A stretch of 64,000 nt of DNA from UBA4416 sp964543545 (GCA_964543545.1 CAZIYT010000001.1:806001-870000); one strand, 5' to 3'; counted from the stretch's first letter, positions 16,871-26,490 are shown. Numbers and translations: made by a program. The notes: generated by a model from the letters alone, not told the origin.

Positions 16871-19042
16871 ATTCCCCCGTTTTTCAAATACTGCTTTCTT
16901 ATTCTCTGCCTCTGCTCTTTCACCGCGAAAGGCCAGAACGGAGCAATGCTGCCGGATTACAGCAAAGCCGATATTCACCCGGGCAGGGCCATTGCTAAAA
17001 ATCCCGGAACACTGGCCAGGCGCCTCACCGAAGGCAAGTCGTCGGAGAAAGAAAAATTCGATGCCATCTTTGCCTGGGTCGCCAGCAATATCCGTTATAA
17101 TTTTGCGGCTTATTTTTCTTCGGGAGGAAGCGGGATGCCGCGTGTGAAACAGATCCTGAAATACCGCAGTGGCATTTGCATCGACTATGCACACCTGATG
17201 GATACGCTGTGCAGCCTTTCGGGGATTACCAATGTATCGGTGTATGGTTATGCCAAAGACGAGATCTTCGATGTGAACGATTCGCTGTACCTCGATAACC
17301 ATGCCTGGAATGCCGTGAAGCTCGATGGCCTGTGGTACGTGTATGATGTGACCTGGGCCTCGGGCCAGCCGGAATACCGCTTCACGAAATTCAGCAATTT
17401 CATGTATAAATTGTACCTCAGATATCCGCCTAAGTATAAGGTGAAGAAAATCATTGTCCGAAAAAAGCTGTTCATCAGCTATTGCGACGATCTCAACCAG
17501 CTCCGGGCTCCCGACACGATTACCTATTACAAGCAAAAATTCTGGAACAGGCTGCTCATTAAACAATTGAGAAAATTCAGGCCGAAGGTCAAAAGATACA
17601 GCACCCAAAAGCTGGATACGGCTTTTTACCTCTGCAACCCCGAAACCTTTGCGGTGACACACTTTCCGGATGACCCCATTTGGAGCCTGGTTTCGGAGCA
17701 GACGGTAAGAGACTTTGAGGGCGACAGTGCCTGGTACCATTTCCACGACAGCCTCTATAAAACGCAGCAACGCTTCGGAAGGCCCTGTGGTGGCTGCGAT
17801 GCCTTCCTGGGATACGACGAGCTGAATAAAAATACCACGCTGAGAAAAGAGAGCCTGAAGTTCAATCGCCGGAACCGCTTTCTCACCATGCATTGCGAAT
17901 ATAACATCGGAAAACTGAAATTGGTGGAAAGCCGGAATTTTGACGATTCACTCACAAAAGTCACCGTCATTGATACCGCGCTGGCCTGGCACGAGCGGGC
18001 TAAAGGCAGCCTCTACCAATCCTTCCTCAATGTCGAGCAGGACTATTACCTGCAGCGGAACAAGAATGGGAAAAAGGCGGACCTGCTCTACGAGGAGAAC
18101 AATGCTTACCTCCGGTTTGTGATGGGTGAAAAATTCAACATCAAGGTGCAGACCAAATCGGTGAAAGACCTGCAGCGGAAAACAAACATGACGGTGAAAA
18201 GACTGATCAGAAGGCTCGGGCGCGTGAAAGGCCTGAGTGATAAGGAGAAGCCTAACGATAAGGTGAAAAATACGCCGTTCAAACTCCGGGAGCTGAATGA
18301 TAATCAACGGTATTTTGATTCCCTCGTGGGCTTATGCGACCGCCGGATCGATTCGCTCAAAGAACTGTTTGTAGCAAGAGTCAAAGTACTCTCGGCAGGA
18401 CTTAAGGAAAAAATACTGGAACACGATTCGGTGTTCTCCTATTTTAGAGCCTCAACACGCCTGCGCTACTATATGCGCGACAATTATAAAAAAGAGGTGG
18501 TGGAAATCCGGAAGATTATCAATGAGTCGAAGAACAAGTACATGAATGACCTGGAAACCAAGGTTTATGGGCCTTCTGCGGAATGCGCCGAGCTGGGAGA
18601 GTTGCTATTCAACACCTTATTTCAGAGAAATGATTATGAGGAAATGGCGTTTAAAATACGCTCGGAGCTGGTCAGGCGATCGCAGATCCTGCCATCTGAC
18701 CTGAGTGCTTATAAAGAGATCATGATCGATAAGAACAGGGCAGACCTGTGCTGGTTCGAAAAAAATGCTCCCCGGTTCGACGGCCTTTTCCGGATGTTCG
18801 GGCAGTTTACCGATCGCCAGGCCGATGCTTTGTCCGTGATCCGGATGGAAAATCATGTGGAGTCGCGCCGGGAACGCTTTGTGAACAGGGAGCTTGGCCG
18901 CCGCAAGGGTAAGTATAAAAAGATCATCCTGCATAATACCAAGGTGGTGAACTACGCCCTGAGGCTGACACGTAAGGAAAAGCGGATTTTCCTGAAAAAG
19001 CTGAGGGACGAACGCCGCGAAGCCGCCCGAAACAGTAAATAA
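16871..19042 (+). CDS. Secreted transglutaminase-like protein, probable non-ATG start
   Basis: The first ATG in frame is at 16946, but the open frame continues upstream and the codons from ATT 16871 encode a convincing signal peptide (IPPFFKYCFLILCLCSFTA) just before KGQ. No ATG, GTG or TTG lies between the upstream stop (16862-16864) and 16946, so either ATT is used or a base is miscalled. The protein (about 723 residues) has a transglutaminase-like core: SGICIDYAHLMD (Cys), DNHAWNAVKLDG (His) and WYVYDVTW (Asp) around residues 97-165 counted from the ATT. The long C-terminal part is Lys/Arg-rich and helical. Substrate unknown; such domains often act as proteases or bind peptides. It stands alone between suf and panD. 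Confidence 0.7.
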   Translation: MPPFFKYCFLILCLCSFTAKGQNGAMLPDYSKADIHPGRAIAKNPGTLARRLTEGKSSEKEKFDAIFAWVASNIRYNFAAYFSSGGSGMPRVKQILKYRSGICIDYAHLMDTLCSLSGITNVSVYGYAKDEIFDVNDSLYLDNHAWNAVKLDGLWYVYDVTWASGQPEYRFTKFSNFMYKLYLRYPPKYKVKKIIVRKKLFISYCDDLNQLRAPDTITYYKQKFWNRLLIKQLRKFRPKVKRYSTQKLDTAFYLCNPETFAVTHFPDDPIWSLVSEQTVRDFEGDSAWYHFHDSLYKTQQRFGRPCGGCDAFLGYDELNKNTTLRKESLKFNRRNRFLTMHCEYNIGKLKLVESRNFDDSLTKVTVIDTALAWHERAKGSLYQSFLNVEQDYYLQRNKNGKKADLLYEENNAYLRFVMGEKFNIKVQTKSVKDLQRKTNMTVKRLIRRLGRVKGLSDKEKPNDKVKNTPFKLRELNDNQRYFDSLVGLCDRRIDSLKELFVARVKVLSAGLKEKILEHDSVFSYFRASTRLRYYMRDNYKKEVVEIRKIINESKNKYMNDLETKVYGPSAECAELGELLFNTLFQRNDYEEMAFKIRSELVRRSQILPSDLSAYKEIMIDKNRADLCWFEKNAPRFDGLFRMFGQFTDRQADALSVIRMENHVESRRERFVNRELGRRKGKYKKIILHNTKVVNYALRLTRKEKRIFLKKLRDERREAARNSK

Positions 19043-19108
19043 GCGTTTTGAGATGTTGGCGGTTGTTCTAAAATAGTCGGGCTATCATTTCAATCTTTTC
19101 TGAAGAAG

Positions 19109-19243
19109 CCTGCGTCAGGGATGCGACGGGTTTAGTTCCTTTAGCGTCCCCGATGCGTCGGGGACGCTAAAGAACCGGAGCGAAGCGGAGCCCAAAGCAG
19201 CCCGGCCTTCCGCCTTGCCTCTTGCGGAAGGAGACGCCCAAAT
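19109..19243. repeat. Structured intergenic repeat, copy A
   Basis: Begins CCTGCGTCAGGGATGCGA, then GGGTTTAGTTC, a long hairpin, the conserved word GAACCGGAGCGAAGCGGAGC, GCAGCCCGG, a second hairpin CCTTCCGC/GCGGAAGG (19206-19213 and 19224-19231) and GCCCAAA. The main hairpin pairs CTTTAGCGTCCCCG with CGGGGACGCTAAAG (loop 19153-19158) and continues GTT/AAC with one bulged C at 19138 or 19139. Copies B and C (27291, 30937) keep the single-stranded words but have different, still complementary arms. Could be an RNA element or a REP-like mobile repeat. Confidence 0.8.
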
Positions 19244-19302
19244 GTTCCTGTTGAGGCAAACCGATATTAGAACTGCTTTAGGGATAAATATCATTTATTT
19301 AG

Positions 19303-19310
19303 TACATTTG
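19303..19310 (+). promoter_or_regulatory. -7 promoter element directly in front of panD
   Basis: TACATTTG fits TAnnTTTG and ends 5 bases before the panD ATG at 19316, so the transcript would start at or next to the start codon (leaderless). Confidence 0.45.
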
Positions 19311-19315
19311 TGCCC

Positions 19316-19666
19316 ATGATAATTCAAGTGATGAAGTCCAAACTGCACTGTGTGACCGTTACACAGGCGGAGCTGGATTATATAGGCAGCGTGACAATCG
19401 ATGAAGACCTGATGGACGCCGCCAATCTGATAGAGAACGAGCAGGTACACATTTTAAATAAGAATAACGGCGAACGCTTTATTACATACGTGATCAAGGG
19501 CGAGCGCGGCAGTGGCGTGATCTGCCTCAACGGGCCGGCTGCCAAAAAGGTAAGCCTGGGCGATGTGGTGATCATCATCTCGTATGCCGATATGGAATTT
19601 GAAAAAGCCAAAAGCTTTAAGCCCTGGGTCGTATTTCCTGATACAAAAACCAATACTTTAAAATAA
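19316..19666 (+). CDS. panD: Aspartate 1-decarboxylase
   Basis: Makes beta-alanine from L-aspartate for pantothenate/CoA synthesis. About 116 residues, normal family length. The self-cleavage site YIGSVTID is present: Gly-Ser cleavage makes the pyruvoyl group on Ser. Also conserved are the N-terminal SKLHCVTVTQAELDY and LNGPAAKKVSLGDVVIIISYA. A GTG at 19310 lies in frame but ATG 19316 (MIIQVMKSKL) matches the usual PanD N-terminus. First of three genes in one direction with panD, a flippase-like gene (5 bases later) and rfaE2. Confidence 0.95.
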   Translation: MIIQVMKSKLHCVTVTQAELDYIGSVTIDEDLMDAANLIENEQVHILNKNNGERFITYVIKGERGSGVICLNGPAAKKVSLGDVVIIISYADMEFEKAKSFKPWVVFPDTKTNTLK

Positions 19667-19671
19667 GAGCT

Positions 19672-20691
19672 GTGAACAAGCGCACGAAGTCCGTTATACA
19701 GTTTGTTGTGCTGCTTGGTGTAGGTATCTTACTGACCTGGCTTTCCTTAAGATCCGTATGGGGCGAAAGGGACAAGATCGTCAACTCTTTTCAAAGTGCG
19801 GATTATTTCTGGGTCTTTATCTCGGTGCTCATCTCTTTGTTCAGCCATTTTCTGAGGGCTTACCGCTGGAATTACCTGCTGAAACCTGCCGGCTATTCTG
19901 TGCGAACGGTGAATGCCGTTGGGGCTGTGCTGGTGGGCTATTTTGCCAACTATGGCTTACCGCGCATGGGTGAGATCACGCGCTGTACGCTGGCAACGCG
20001 CTACGACAAAGTACCTTTTGAGGTGGCGCTCGGAACCGTAATTACGGAACGCATCATCGATACCTTGCTGTTGCTGGCGATCTTTGTGATCACCCTGTTT
20101 GCGCAGTTCTCGGAATTGAGCGAGCTGGCGGCGAAATACATTTTCACCCCCTTGTCGGGAAAATTAAGCAGCATGGCCCAAAAGCCACTGCAGCTGGTGA
20201 TCCTGGTGGCTGTTGTTGTTCTTATCGTTGTTGGATTTCTCCTGGTGCGCAAGCGCATCTCCAGGATGCTGACCGGTAAATTCGGAAACATCATCAAGGG
20301 TTTTGGCAAAGGCCTGAGCTCGGTGAAGGACATCGACCATAAATTCCGGTTCATTGTTTTAAGTGTGGCTATCTGGGCCTCTTATTTTTACAGCATGTAT
20401 TTTTGTCTGAAGGCTTTCGACGGCACCTCGCACCTGGGGCATTCGGCAGGCCTCGTATTACTTTTATTCGGAACCTTTGGGGTGGTATTTTCTCCGGGAG
20501 GCTTAGGGGCTTACCAGGCGATCCTTACAGGCCTGCTCATTTCTACTTACCATGTGGAGAAAATCTCAGCCGTGGCTATGCCCTGGATGTCGTGGACCTC
20601 ACAGTTCATCCTGGTTGTTTTACTCGGAATCTTAAGCCTCATCGTTCTTCCTATCATTAATAAAAACAGAACAGCGGATGTCGTTTCATAA
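19672..20691 (+). CDS. Flippase-like membrane protein (LPG-synthase transmembrane family)
   Basis: 339 residues with about eight membrane helices and the pattern of the lysylphosphatidylglycerol synthase transmembrane/UPF0104 family: SLFSHFLRAYRWNYLLKPAGY, VGYFANYGLPRMGEITRC and SPGGLGAYQAILTGL. Members without the soluble aminoacyl-transferase domain, as here, are thought to flip lipids or lipid-linked sugars. Start is GTG 19672 after AAGAG. It overlaps the next gene by 14 bases, so it is translationally coupled to rfaE2, in keeping with a cell-envelope glycolipid role. Confidence 0.82.
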   Translation: MNKRTKSVIQFVVLLGVGILLTWLSLRSVWGERDKIVNSFQSADYFWVFISVLISLFSHFLRAYRWNYLLKPAGYSVRTVNAVGAVLVGYFANYGLPRMGEITRCTLATRYDKVPFEVALGTVITERIIDTLLLLAIFVITLFAQFSELSELAAKYIFTPLSGKLSSMAQKPLQLVILVAVVVLIVVGFLLVRKRISRMLTGKFGNIIKGFGKGLSSVKDIDHKFRFIVLSVAIWASYFYSMYFCLKAFDGTSHLGHSAGLVLLLFGTFGVVFSPGGLGAYQAILTGLLISTYHVEKISAVAMPWMSWTSQFILVVLLGILSLIVLPIINKNRTADVVS

Positions 20692-21178
20692 AAAATTATC
20701 GGAAAAATTCCACGGCAAGGAATCGCTGCAGCCTCTTTTGAAAAGCTGGAGTGAAGCCGGCTATAAAGTGGTATTCACGAACGGCTGCTTCGACATTCTT
20801 CACCGCGGCCATGTGGAATACCTTTGCCACGCACGCGACCTGGGCGATAAGCTGGTGCTCGGCCTCAACACCGATTCATCGGTGAAGCGCCTCGGGAAAT
20901 CCCCGGAAAGGCCTGTGAACGATGAGCAAACCAGGGCCACGATCCTGGCGGGACTGGAATGCATAGATGCCATTATCTTATTTGATGAGGACACGCCCTA
21001 TGAACTGATCCGTTTTGTGCAGCCTGATGTGCTTGTGAAAGGCAATGATTACAAGGCAGAAGAGATTGTAGGCTATGATATTGTGTCTGCCAAAGGCGGG
21101 CAGGTGATTACCATTCCTTTGGTACAGGGCTTTTCAACCACTAAGCTCATTGAGAAGCTCACTCATTCAGGGAAATGA
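20678..21178 (+). CDS. rfaE2: D-glycero-beta-D-manno-heptose-1-phosphate adenylyltransferase
   Basis: Nucleotidyltransferase that makes ADP-heptose precursors for lipopolysaccharide inner core. 166 residues, the stand-alone C-terminal half of HldE. Motifs: TNGCFDILHRGHVEYL with the HxGH ATP-binding signature, LGLNTDSSVKRLGKSPERPV, and the terminal QGFSTTKLIEKL that replaces ISTSxR of the superfamily. The kinase half (rfaE1) is not in the window. Starts inside the preceding flippase-like gene. Confidence 0.9.
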   Translation: MSFHKKLSEKFHGKESLQPLLKSWSEAGYKVVFTNGCFDILHRGHVEYLCHARDLGDKLVLGLNTDSSVKRLGKSPERPVNDEQTRATILAGLECIDAIILFDEDTPYELIRFVQPDVLVKGNDYKAEEIVGYDIVSAKGGQVITIPLVQGFSTTKLIEKLTHSGK

Positions 21179-21259
21179 GTTAGTATCTGATTCCAATTAG
21201 TGAAAAGTTATATCGGGGATTTTGTATGAACTAATTTAGATCATACAAAACTTACGATC

Positions 21260-23785
21260 ATGAAAACAATTTTCCGCTCCTGCCTTTTAGCTGTTTTCTT
21301 TCTTATTTCGGCCCAGGTATTGCATGCCACACATGGCTTGCCCATCGTCAATCTTACCTATACCATCGGTGCAACGGGTGTGACCGTTGCTGGCTTTTCC
21401 GACCCGGCAACCTGCGGCCCTCCCGGCCCTTACTGGATGCAGGCCAAAGTATCCTGCAACCCCACGAGCTTTGCCAACAGCCTGCCCGATGCCTGCGCGG
21501 AAACACATTTGCAAAACTGGGCAGGGCCGGGCGTTACGTATAATGCCTTTCCCTGGTACAGCTCTCTCCTGAATGTGCCGAATTATACAGCGGCCGGTGG
21601 CTGGATCGATCAGTGTGCCTTAGAGCCTTATAACCCGATCTTTATTCCTTATACGGATCTATGTCCTGGTAAAGTGTATTACTTTGCCGTGCGCGAATTG
21701 GTGACCTCTTCCAATTCCGTGGGTCCTTTCAGTGCGGTTGTATCCTTTACCGTTCCCGGAACGCCGGTTGTTGACGTACCGGGATTTATTACCGCAAACC
21801 CGCCCACCTCTCCATCCAATCCTTCCTGTGGTGGTTCCGTCTTACTCACGCTCACTCCCCCGGCGGGCTGCGGCCCCAAAAAAACCATTCCTCCCGGTTG
21901 CCCGGTGTGTGATACCATTGTATGGCGCGGCCCCGGAGGCGTTGTCATCGCTGTCAATACCCTCACCGTTTTAGTAAACCCAACCACCACCAGTACCTAC
22001 ACCGTTTCCTGGGACACCTGCAATCCTGCGCGGAAAGTGGGCTGCGGCGTTCCTTTTATTCCTACCATCACCGTGTATGTTGCCAGCGCCAATGCCATGT
22101 TTGGGTCACCTCCTACCATTTGTGCAGGAACAACCCTTAATCTATTTTCCATCTCCGCGGTACCGGTCGATCTCTGGACGGTGAGCCCCACAACCAGCGT
22201 CACTCCAAACAGCTCCAACGCGCCATTCTTCAATCCCACCTTCGATCTTCCCGGCAACTACGTTATTACACATCAGTCCATCAACGGGCCCTGTATGGAT
22301 ACGTATTCCACCAACATTACGGTGACGCCGGGTATTACAACAGCCATCAGCACTTCTGCCGGAGGCTGCGGGTCTTTATCTAATACCGGATCGGCAACAG
22401 TGGCCGTCACATCCGCCAGCGCCGGTGTTACCTACAGCTGGGCTCCTACCGGAGGAAACGGGCCAAGCGCCTCAGGCCTTTTGTTTAATACAACGTATTC
22501 CGTAACCCTATCCAACGGTGGCTGCACCATTACGAAAACCCTGCAGGTCACCAATAACCTGGGCCCGGTTATCAGCTCTTTCAGTGTGACGCCTCCAGGC
22601 TGCAACGGGCAGGCCAACGGGCAGATAGCCGCGAATCTGAGCGGTGGTAACCTGCCTTTCAGCTATACCTGGACTCCCGGAATTTCGCAGCATAGCCAAA
22701 CTGTTACCGGTATCGGGGCAGGAACCTATTCGGTATTTGTATTGGATAATAACGGCTGTTCCACGTCAGGAACAGTGAGTGTGACGCAGCCCACCTTGCT
22801 GTCGCTGAGTGCTTCAGGCAATGCGACGATTTGTGCAGGAAACCCAGCCAGCCTTTCGGCAGCTGCCAGCGGGGGAACAAGTCCTTATACGTATGTATGG
22901 AATCCGGGAGCGACCGGCGGAAGCTCGGTTAGTGTCAACCCGGCATCCACCATGCAATACACCTGCACCGTAACCGATGCCAATGGCTGTACGCAAAGCC
23001 GTACGGCAAATGTGCAGGTCACCTTGCCTTTCACGGCTTCCGTGACGGTGCAACATCTCTGTGCGGGCGATTCTGTTATACTCAGTCCTGTGATCACGAG
23101 TCCGGGCACCGGCGGGCCTTATACCTATTTATGGGGTAATGGCTCTACGGCTTCAAACATAACGGTACATGCTGCAGGTACTCCGGGGATCACGCTCTAT
23201 AACCTGAACGTATCGGATGGTTGCAATCCAACGCTCACGCTCACCTTCACGGTAGTGACCAACAGCTCTCCGGTAGCTAATATTACAGCCGATTCGTTAG
23301 GCGGCAATGCACCGCTCAGCGTTCATTTTACGGACAACGGAACGGGTGGTGGGGTCTTTAACTGGAACCTCGGTAACGGCACATTCTCCAATACGCAGCA
23401 GGCCTCTACACAGTATGTGAACAGCGGAAACTATGTTGTGACCTACACGGTGACCAATGCGGAAGGCTGTTCGGATTATGATACATTGCTTATCCAGGTG
23501 ATTGATCTTGCACCGCAGATTGTGATTCCCAATGTGTTTACTCCGAACGGCGACGGGGTCAATGAGCTGTTCGAGATCAAGGGCATTAACCTTAACCGTT
23601 ATGAATGCTCTGTGTTTAACCGGTGGGGCAAGCAGGTGTTTAATTCAACGGATATAAAAAACAGGTGGGATGGGAAGATCAACGGCAACCCTGCTGAGGA
23701 AGGCACTTACTTCTATGTGATCAAAGCCGCCGGAACGGTTGGTGAAGAGATCAAACAGCAAGGCTATGTGAGCTTATTCCGCTAA
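21260..23785 (+). CDS. Secreted repeat protein with type IX (type B) sorting domain
   Basis: 841 residues with a signal peptide (MKTIFRSCLLAVFFLISAQVLHA). Then beta-sandwich repeats of the SprB/PKD kind, each with a C-x-G start and a NG-C-T core (TICAGNPASLSAAASGGTSP, PPGCNGQANGQIAANLSGG), a PKD-like unit near residue 690 (GTGGGVFNWNLGNGTFSN) and the C-terminal gliding-motility/CHU_C domain: VIPNVFTPNGDGVNELFEI, YECSVFNRWGKQVF, GTYFYVIKA. This domain marks a cargo of the type IX secretion system, probably left on the cell surface or released. Followed by a good terminator. Binding target unknown. Confidence 0.9.
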   Translation: MKTIFRSCLLAVFFLISAQVLHATHGLPIVNLTYTIGATGVTVAGFSDPATCGPPGPYWMQAKVSCNPTSFANSLPDACAETHLQNWAGPGVTYNAFPWYSSLLNVPNYTAAGGWIDQCALEPYNPIFIPYTDLCPGKVYYFAVRELVTSSNSVGPFSAVVSFTVPGTPVVDVPGFITANPPTSPSNPSCGGSVLLTLTPPAGCGPKKTIPPGCPVCDTIVWRGPGGVVIAVNTLTVLVNPTTTSTYTVSWDTCNPARKVGCGVPFIPTITVYVASANAMFGSPPTICAGTTLNLFSISAVPVDLWTVSPTTSVTPNSSNAPFFNPTFDLPGNYVITHQSINGPCMDTYSTNITVTPGITTAISTSAGGCGSLSNTGSATVAVTSASAGVTYSWAPTGGNGPSASGLLFNTTYSVTLSNGGCTITKTLQVTNNLGPVISSFSVTPPGCNGQANGQIAANLSGGNLPFSYTWTPGISQHSQTVTGIGAGTYSVFVLDNNGCSTSGTVSVTQPTLLSLSASGNATICAGNPASLSAAASGGTSPYTYVWNPGATGGSSVSVNPASTMQYTCTVTDANGCTQSRTANVQVTLPFTASVTVQHLCAGDSVILSPVITSPGTGGPYTYLWGNGSTASNITVHAAGTPGITLYNLNVSDGCNPTLTLTFTVVTNSSPVANITADSLGGNAPLSVHFTDNGTGGGVFNWNLGNGTFSNTQQASTQYVNSGNYVVTYTVTNAEGCSDYDTLLIQVIDLAPQIVIPNVFTPNGDGVNELFEIKGINLNRYECSVFNRWGKQVFNSTDIKNRWDGKINGNPAEEGTYFYVIKAAGTVGEEIKQQGYVSLFR

Positions 23786-23806
23786 TACCAGCAGCCTCAG
23801 GATATC

Positions 23807-23846
23807 AAAAGCCCGCTCCACCTCATTCAGGCGGACGGGCTTTTTT
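23807..23846 (+). terminator. Rho-independent terminator
   Basis: AAAAGCCCG (23807-23815) pairs with CGGGCTTTT (23836-23844), with further pairing inside, and a T6 run to 23846. Lies 21 bases after the preceding stop. Confidence 0.82.
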
Positions 23847-23956
23847 CATGAAAAGCTTGTGGAAAAGGCTCTATTTGTGGCAAAGCGTACTAATTAAGCA
23901 CCTTTGTACGTTAATATCTTGTGATGGATCCCATTTAGCTTACGCTAAATAAACTT

Positions 23957-23964
23957 TATTTTTG
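23957..23964 (+). promoter_or_regulatory. -7 promoter element before the Wzx-like gene
   Basis: TATTTTTG matches TAnnTTTG exactly. It covers an in-frame TTG at 23962, which argues that the true start codon is the later TTG at 23983. Confidence 0.45.
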
Positions 23965-23982
23965 AAGTTTAATACAAAAGCC

Positions 23983-25467
23983 TTGTCAAACCCGCTTAAA
24001 AAATTAGCTTCTCAAACCGTGGTATACGGTTTAGGCAGTGTGTTGCCGCGGGTCATTACCTTTCTCTATTCGTTTATCCTTACCTATATTTTTAAGGAGC
24101 CCCGTGAACTGTCGGCCAACACGGAGTTCTATGCCTATATCAGCTTCATCACGGTCTTATTCACCTATGGCATGGAAACGGCATTCTTTCACTTCTCCAG
24201 CAAAATGGAGGATAAGAACCGCGTGTACTCTACGGCCCTGATCTCGATCTTAGGAAGCACCGCAGTGTTAACGTTGCTGTTTCTGCTGTTCTCAGGCTCG
24301 TTGGCCAAACTGGTGAAAGAGCCCGATCATGCCAACTACGTGATCTGGTGCGTGCTCATCGTGGCCACGGATGCCCTGATGGCCATTCCATTCGCCCGAC
24401 TGCGCCTCCTGAACAAAGCCAGGAAATTTGCGGCATTGAGGCTCCTGAATGTGACTGTGTTCATCCTTTTCAACATCTTTTATTTCAACATCTGCAAGCC
24501 GGCTTTTTACCATGATCCCGAATCGGTCTTCGCTAAATTCTACAACCCGGAAGTGGGTGTCGGCTACATGTTCCTGGCGGGCCTGTTTGCCAACATCATC
24601 TCGCTGGCCTTTATGGCGAAAGAGTATTTGGGAATAGAGTTTAGGTTCGACAAGGAGCTTTGGAAAAGCATGTTGCGCTACGCCTGGCCCTTGCTCATCC
24701 TGGGCTTTGCCGGAATGGTCAACGAAACTTTCGACCGTTTTATCCTGAAGTACCTGCTGCCGGAAGATGTGGCGCGTAACGAGCTCGGCGTGTATGGCGC
24801 CTGTTACCGCATCGCCATGCTCATGACCATTTTCACCACGGCCTTTAAATACGCCGCGGAGCCTTTCTTCTTTAACAATGCCGCCAATAAAAATTCGCAA
24901 AAGCTGAATGCCCTCGTGATGAAGTATTATGTACTGCTTTGCTTGTTCCTGTTCCTGGGCATTATGATGAACCTTCCCTGGCTGAAACTGCTGGTGAGCG
25001 AAAAATTCAGGACCGGCCTCGGTGTGGTGCCCATTTTGCTGCTGGCCAATTTATGCATCGGTGTTTACTGGAACCTGTCGATCTGGTTCAAGCTCACGGG
25101 GCAAACCCGCTTCGGTGCCATCATTACGGTCATCGGCGCTGTTATTACACTCGTCATTAATTTCATGGGGATTCCCAAATTCGGCTACATGGCTTGTGCC
25201 TGGGCCACGCTGGCCTCTTACAGTGTGATGATGGTGATCTCGTATGTGCTGGGACAAAAATATTATCCTATCAAATACAATTTGCGCAGCGTCTTTGTCT
25301 TTACCTTCCTGGCGCTTGGCTTTTATGCCATCTCCACCTTCTATAACGGCATGGAAAATACGATCGTCAAACTGATCCTTAATAATATATTGCTGGCGCT
25401 GTTTGCCTGGATCTTTTACAAACTGGAATTCGATAATTTAAAAAAACTAAAACACCTGGAAGCTTAA
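23983..25467 (+). CDS. Wzx-like polysaccharide/lipid II flippase (MATE/MOP superfamily)
   Basis: About 494 residues with some 14 membrane helices. The start SNPLKKLASQTVVYGLGSVLPRVITF is the usual N-terminus of Bacteroidota oligosaccharide flippases, and later blocks (LRYAWPLLILGFAGMVNETFDRFILKYLLP, in pieces around residues 225-255; GVYWNLSIWFKLTGQTRFGA) fit the family. It should move lipid-linked oligosaccharide across the inner membrane. I chose TTG 23983 over TTG 23962 because a -7 promoter element covers the latter. It is followed 2 bases later by dut. Confidence 0.85.
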   Translation: MSNPLKKLASQTVVYGLGSVLPRVITFLYSFILTYIFKEPRELSANTEFYAYISFITVLFTYGMETAFFHFSSKMEDKNRVYSTALISILGSTAVLTLLFLLFSGSLAKLVKEPDHANYVIWCVLIVATDALMAIPFARLRLLNKARKFAALRLLNVTVFILFNIFYFNICKPAFYHDPESVFAKFYNPEVGVGYMFLAGLFANIISLAFMAKEYLGIEFRFDKELWKSMLRYAWPLLILGFAGMVNETFDRFILKYLLPEDVARNELGVYGACYRIAMLMTIFTTAFKYAAEPFFFNNAANKNSQKLNALVMKYYVLLCLFLFLGIMMNLPWLKLLVSEKFRTGLGVVPILLLANLCIGVYWNLSIWFKLTGQTRFGAIITVIGAVITLVINFMGIPKFGYMACAWATLASYSVMMVISYVLGQKYYPIKYNLRSVFVFTFLALGFYAISTFYNGMENTIVKLILNNILLALFAWIFYKLEFDNLKKLKHLEA

Positions 25468-25469
25468 CC

Positions 25470-25904
25470 ATGAAGATACGAGTTGTCAATCAGTCGAAAC
25501 ACGAGTTGCCACATTACGCGACGGAACTTTCTGCAGGCCTTGACCTGCGTGCGAATCTCGATGCTGCAGTGGAATTGAAACCCCTGGAGAGAACCCTCGT
25601 GCCAACGGGCTTGTTCATCGAATTGCCGAAAGGCTATGAAGCGCAGATCCGCCCGCGCAGCGGCCTCGCCTTTAAGAACGGGATCACGGTATTGAACTCG
25701 CCGGGCACGATCGATGCCGATTACCGCGGAGAGATCAAAGTGCTCCTGGTGAATTTATCCAACACGCCTTTTATGATCAACGATGGAGAGCGCGTAGCCC
25801 AAATGGTGATAGCCAGGCATGAGCAGATCCACTGGGAGCTCACAGACTCGCTGGAAGAAACCCAGCGTGGCGCCGGAGGCTTCGGGCACACGGGGACGAA
25901 ATAA
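25470..25904 (+). CDS. dut: dUTP diphosphatase
   Basis: Trimeric dUTPase that removes dUTP and supplies dUMP. 144 residues, normal length. All five motifs are visible: AGLDLRAN, RPRSGLAFKNGI, SPGTIDADYRGEIKV, GERVAQMVIAR and the C-terminal RGAGGFGHTG that closes over the substrate. Translationally close to the Wzx-like gene. Confidence 0.97.
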   Translation: MKIRVVNQSKHELPHYATELSAGLDLRANLDAAVELKPLERTLVPTGLFIELPKGYEAQIRPRSGLAFKNGITVLNSPGTIDADYRGEIKVLLVNLSNTPFMINDGERVAQMVIARHEQIHWELTDSLEETQRGAGGFGHTGTK

Positions 25905-25951
25905 AACTCCAAAGACACAGGATTTTACCCGATGTAATACCTAATATAGTT

Positions 25952-26437
25952 TTACTGTACCATCTTCTTTAATCGTTCCGTAATTTCCAATACGGCCGGG
26001 CACACGATCGTGTTGCGGTACGTGAGGTCTAAGATTTGTTCCATGCGCTTACGGTCGGTATGCGGGTACTCGCGGCAGGCATTGGGCCTGGCCTCATATA
26101 CCGAGCAATAATTATCTGCACCGAGAAATGGGCAGGGCGCTTGTGTGAGTACATAATCTTTATCCTCGTCAATGCGCAGGTATGTATCGATGAACTCTCC
26201 CGGCTTCATGCGCAGGTGCTTCGCCAGGCGCTCTACATCACGGTTGTAGAAGATCGGGGAGGTGGTTTTACAACAGTTGGCACAGGCCAGACAGTCCACC
26301 TCTTCAAATACGGCTTCATGCAATTGATGGAATTTATCGTCGAGGTTCTTCGGCTTTGTGCGTTTAAGCCTGTCATAAAAAGCCTTGTTCTCTTTCTTAA
26401 GAGTCGCTGCTTTTTGCTTATGTTTTTGCAGATCCAA
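25952..26437 (-). CDS. YkgJ-family cysteine-cluster protein
   Basis: 161 residues with a metal-binding cysteine cluster: CLACANCCKTTSP (C-x2-C-x2-CC), CPFLGADNYCSVYEARPNACREYP and a late Cys in IVCPAV. The family is predicted to bind zinc or an iron-sulfur cluster; no enzyme activity is established. The only in-frame initiator is TTG at 26437: upstream the frame runs without ATG/GTG back to a stop. Convergent with dut; 53 bases downstream of truB. Confidence 0.82.
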   Translation of the reverse strand: MDLQKHKQKAATLKKENKAFYDRLKRTKPKNLDDKFHQLHEAVFEEVDCLACANCCKTTSPIFYNRDVERLAKHLRMKPGEFIDTYLRIDEDKDYVLTQAPCPFLGADNYCSVYEARPNACREYPHTDRKRMEQILDLTYRNTIVCPAVLEITERLKKMVQ

Positions 26438-26490
26438 TTGCTTAAAGTCGTTAGTTTTAAGTTTTCAGCCACGCACACAGCGTGATGAGT

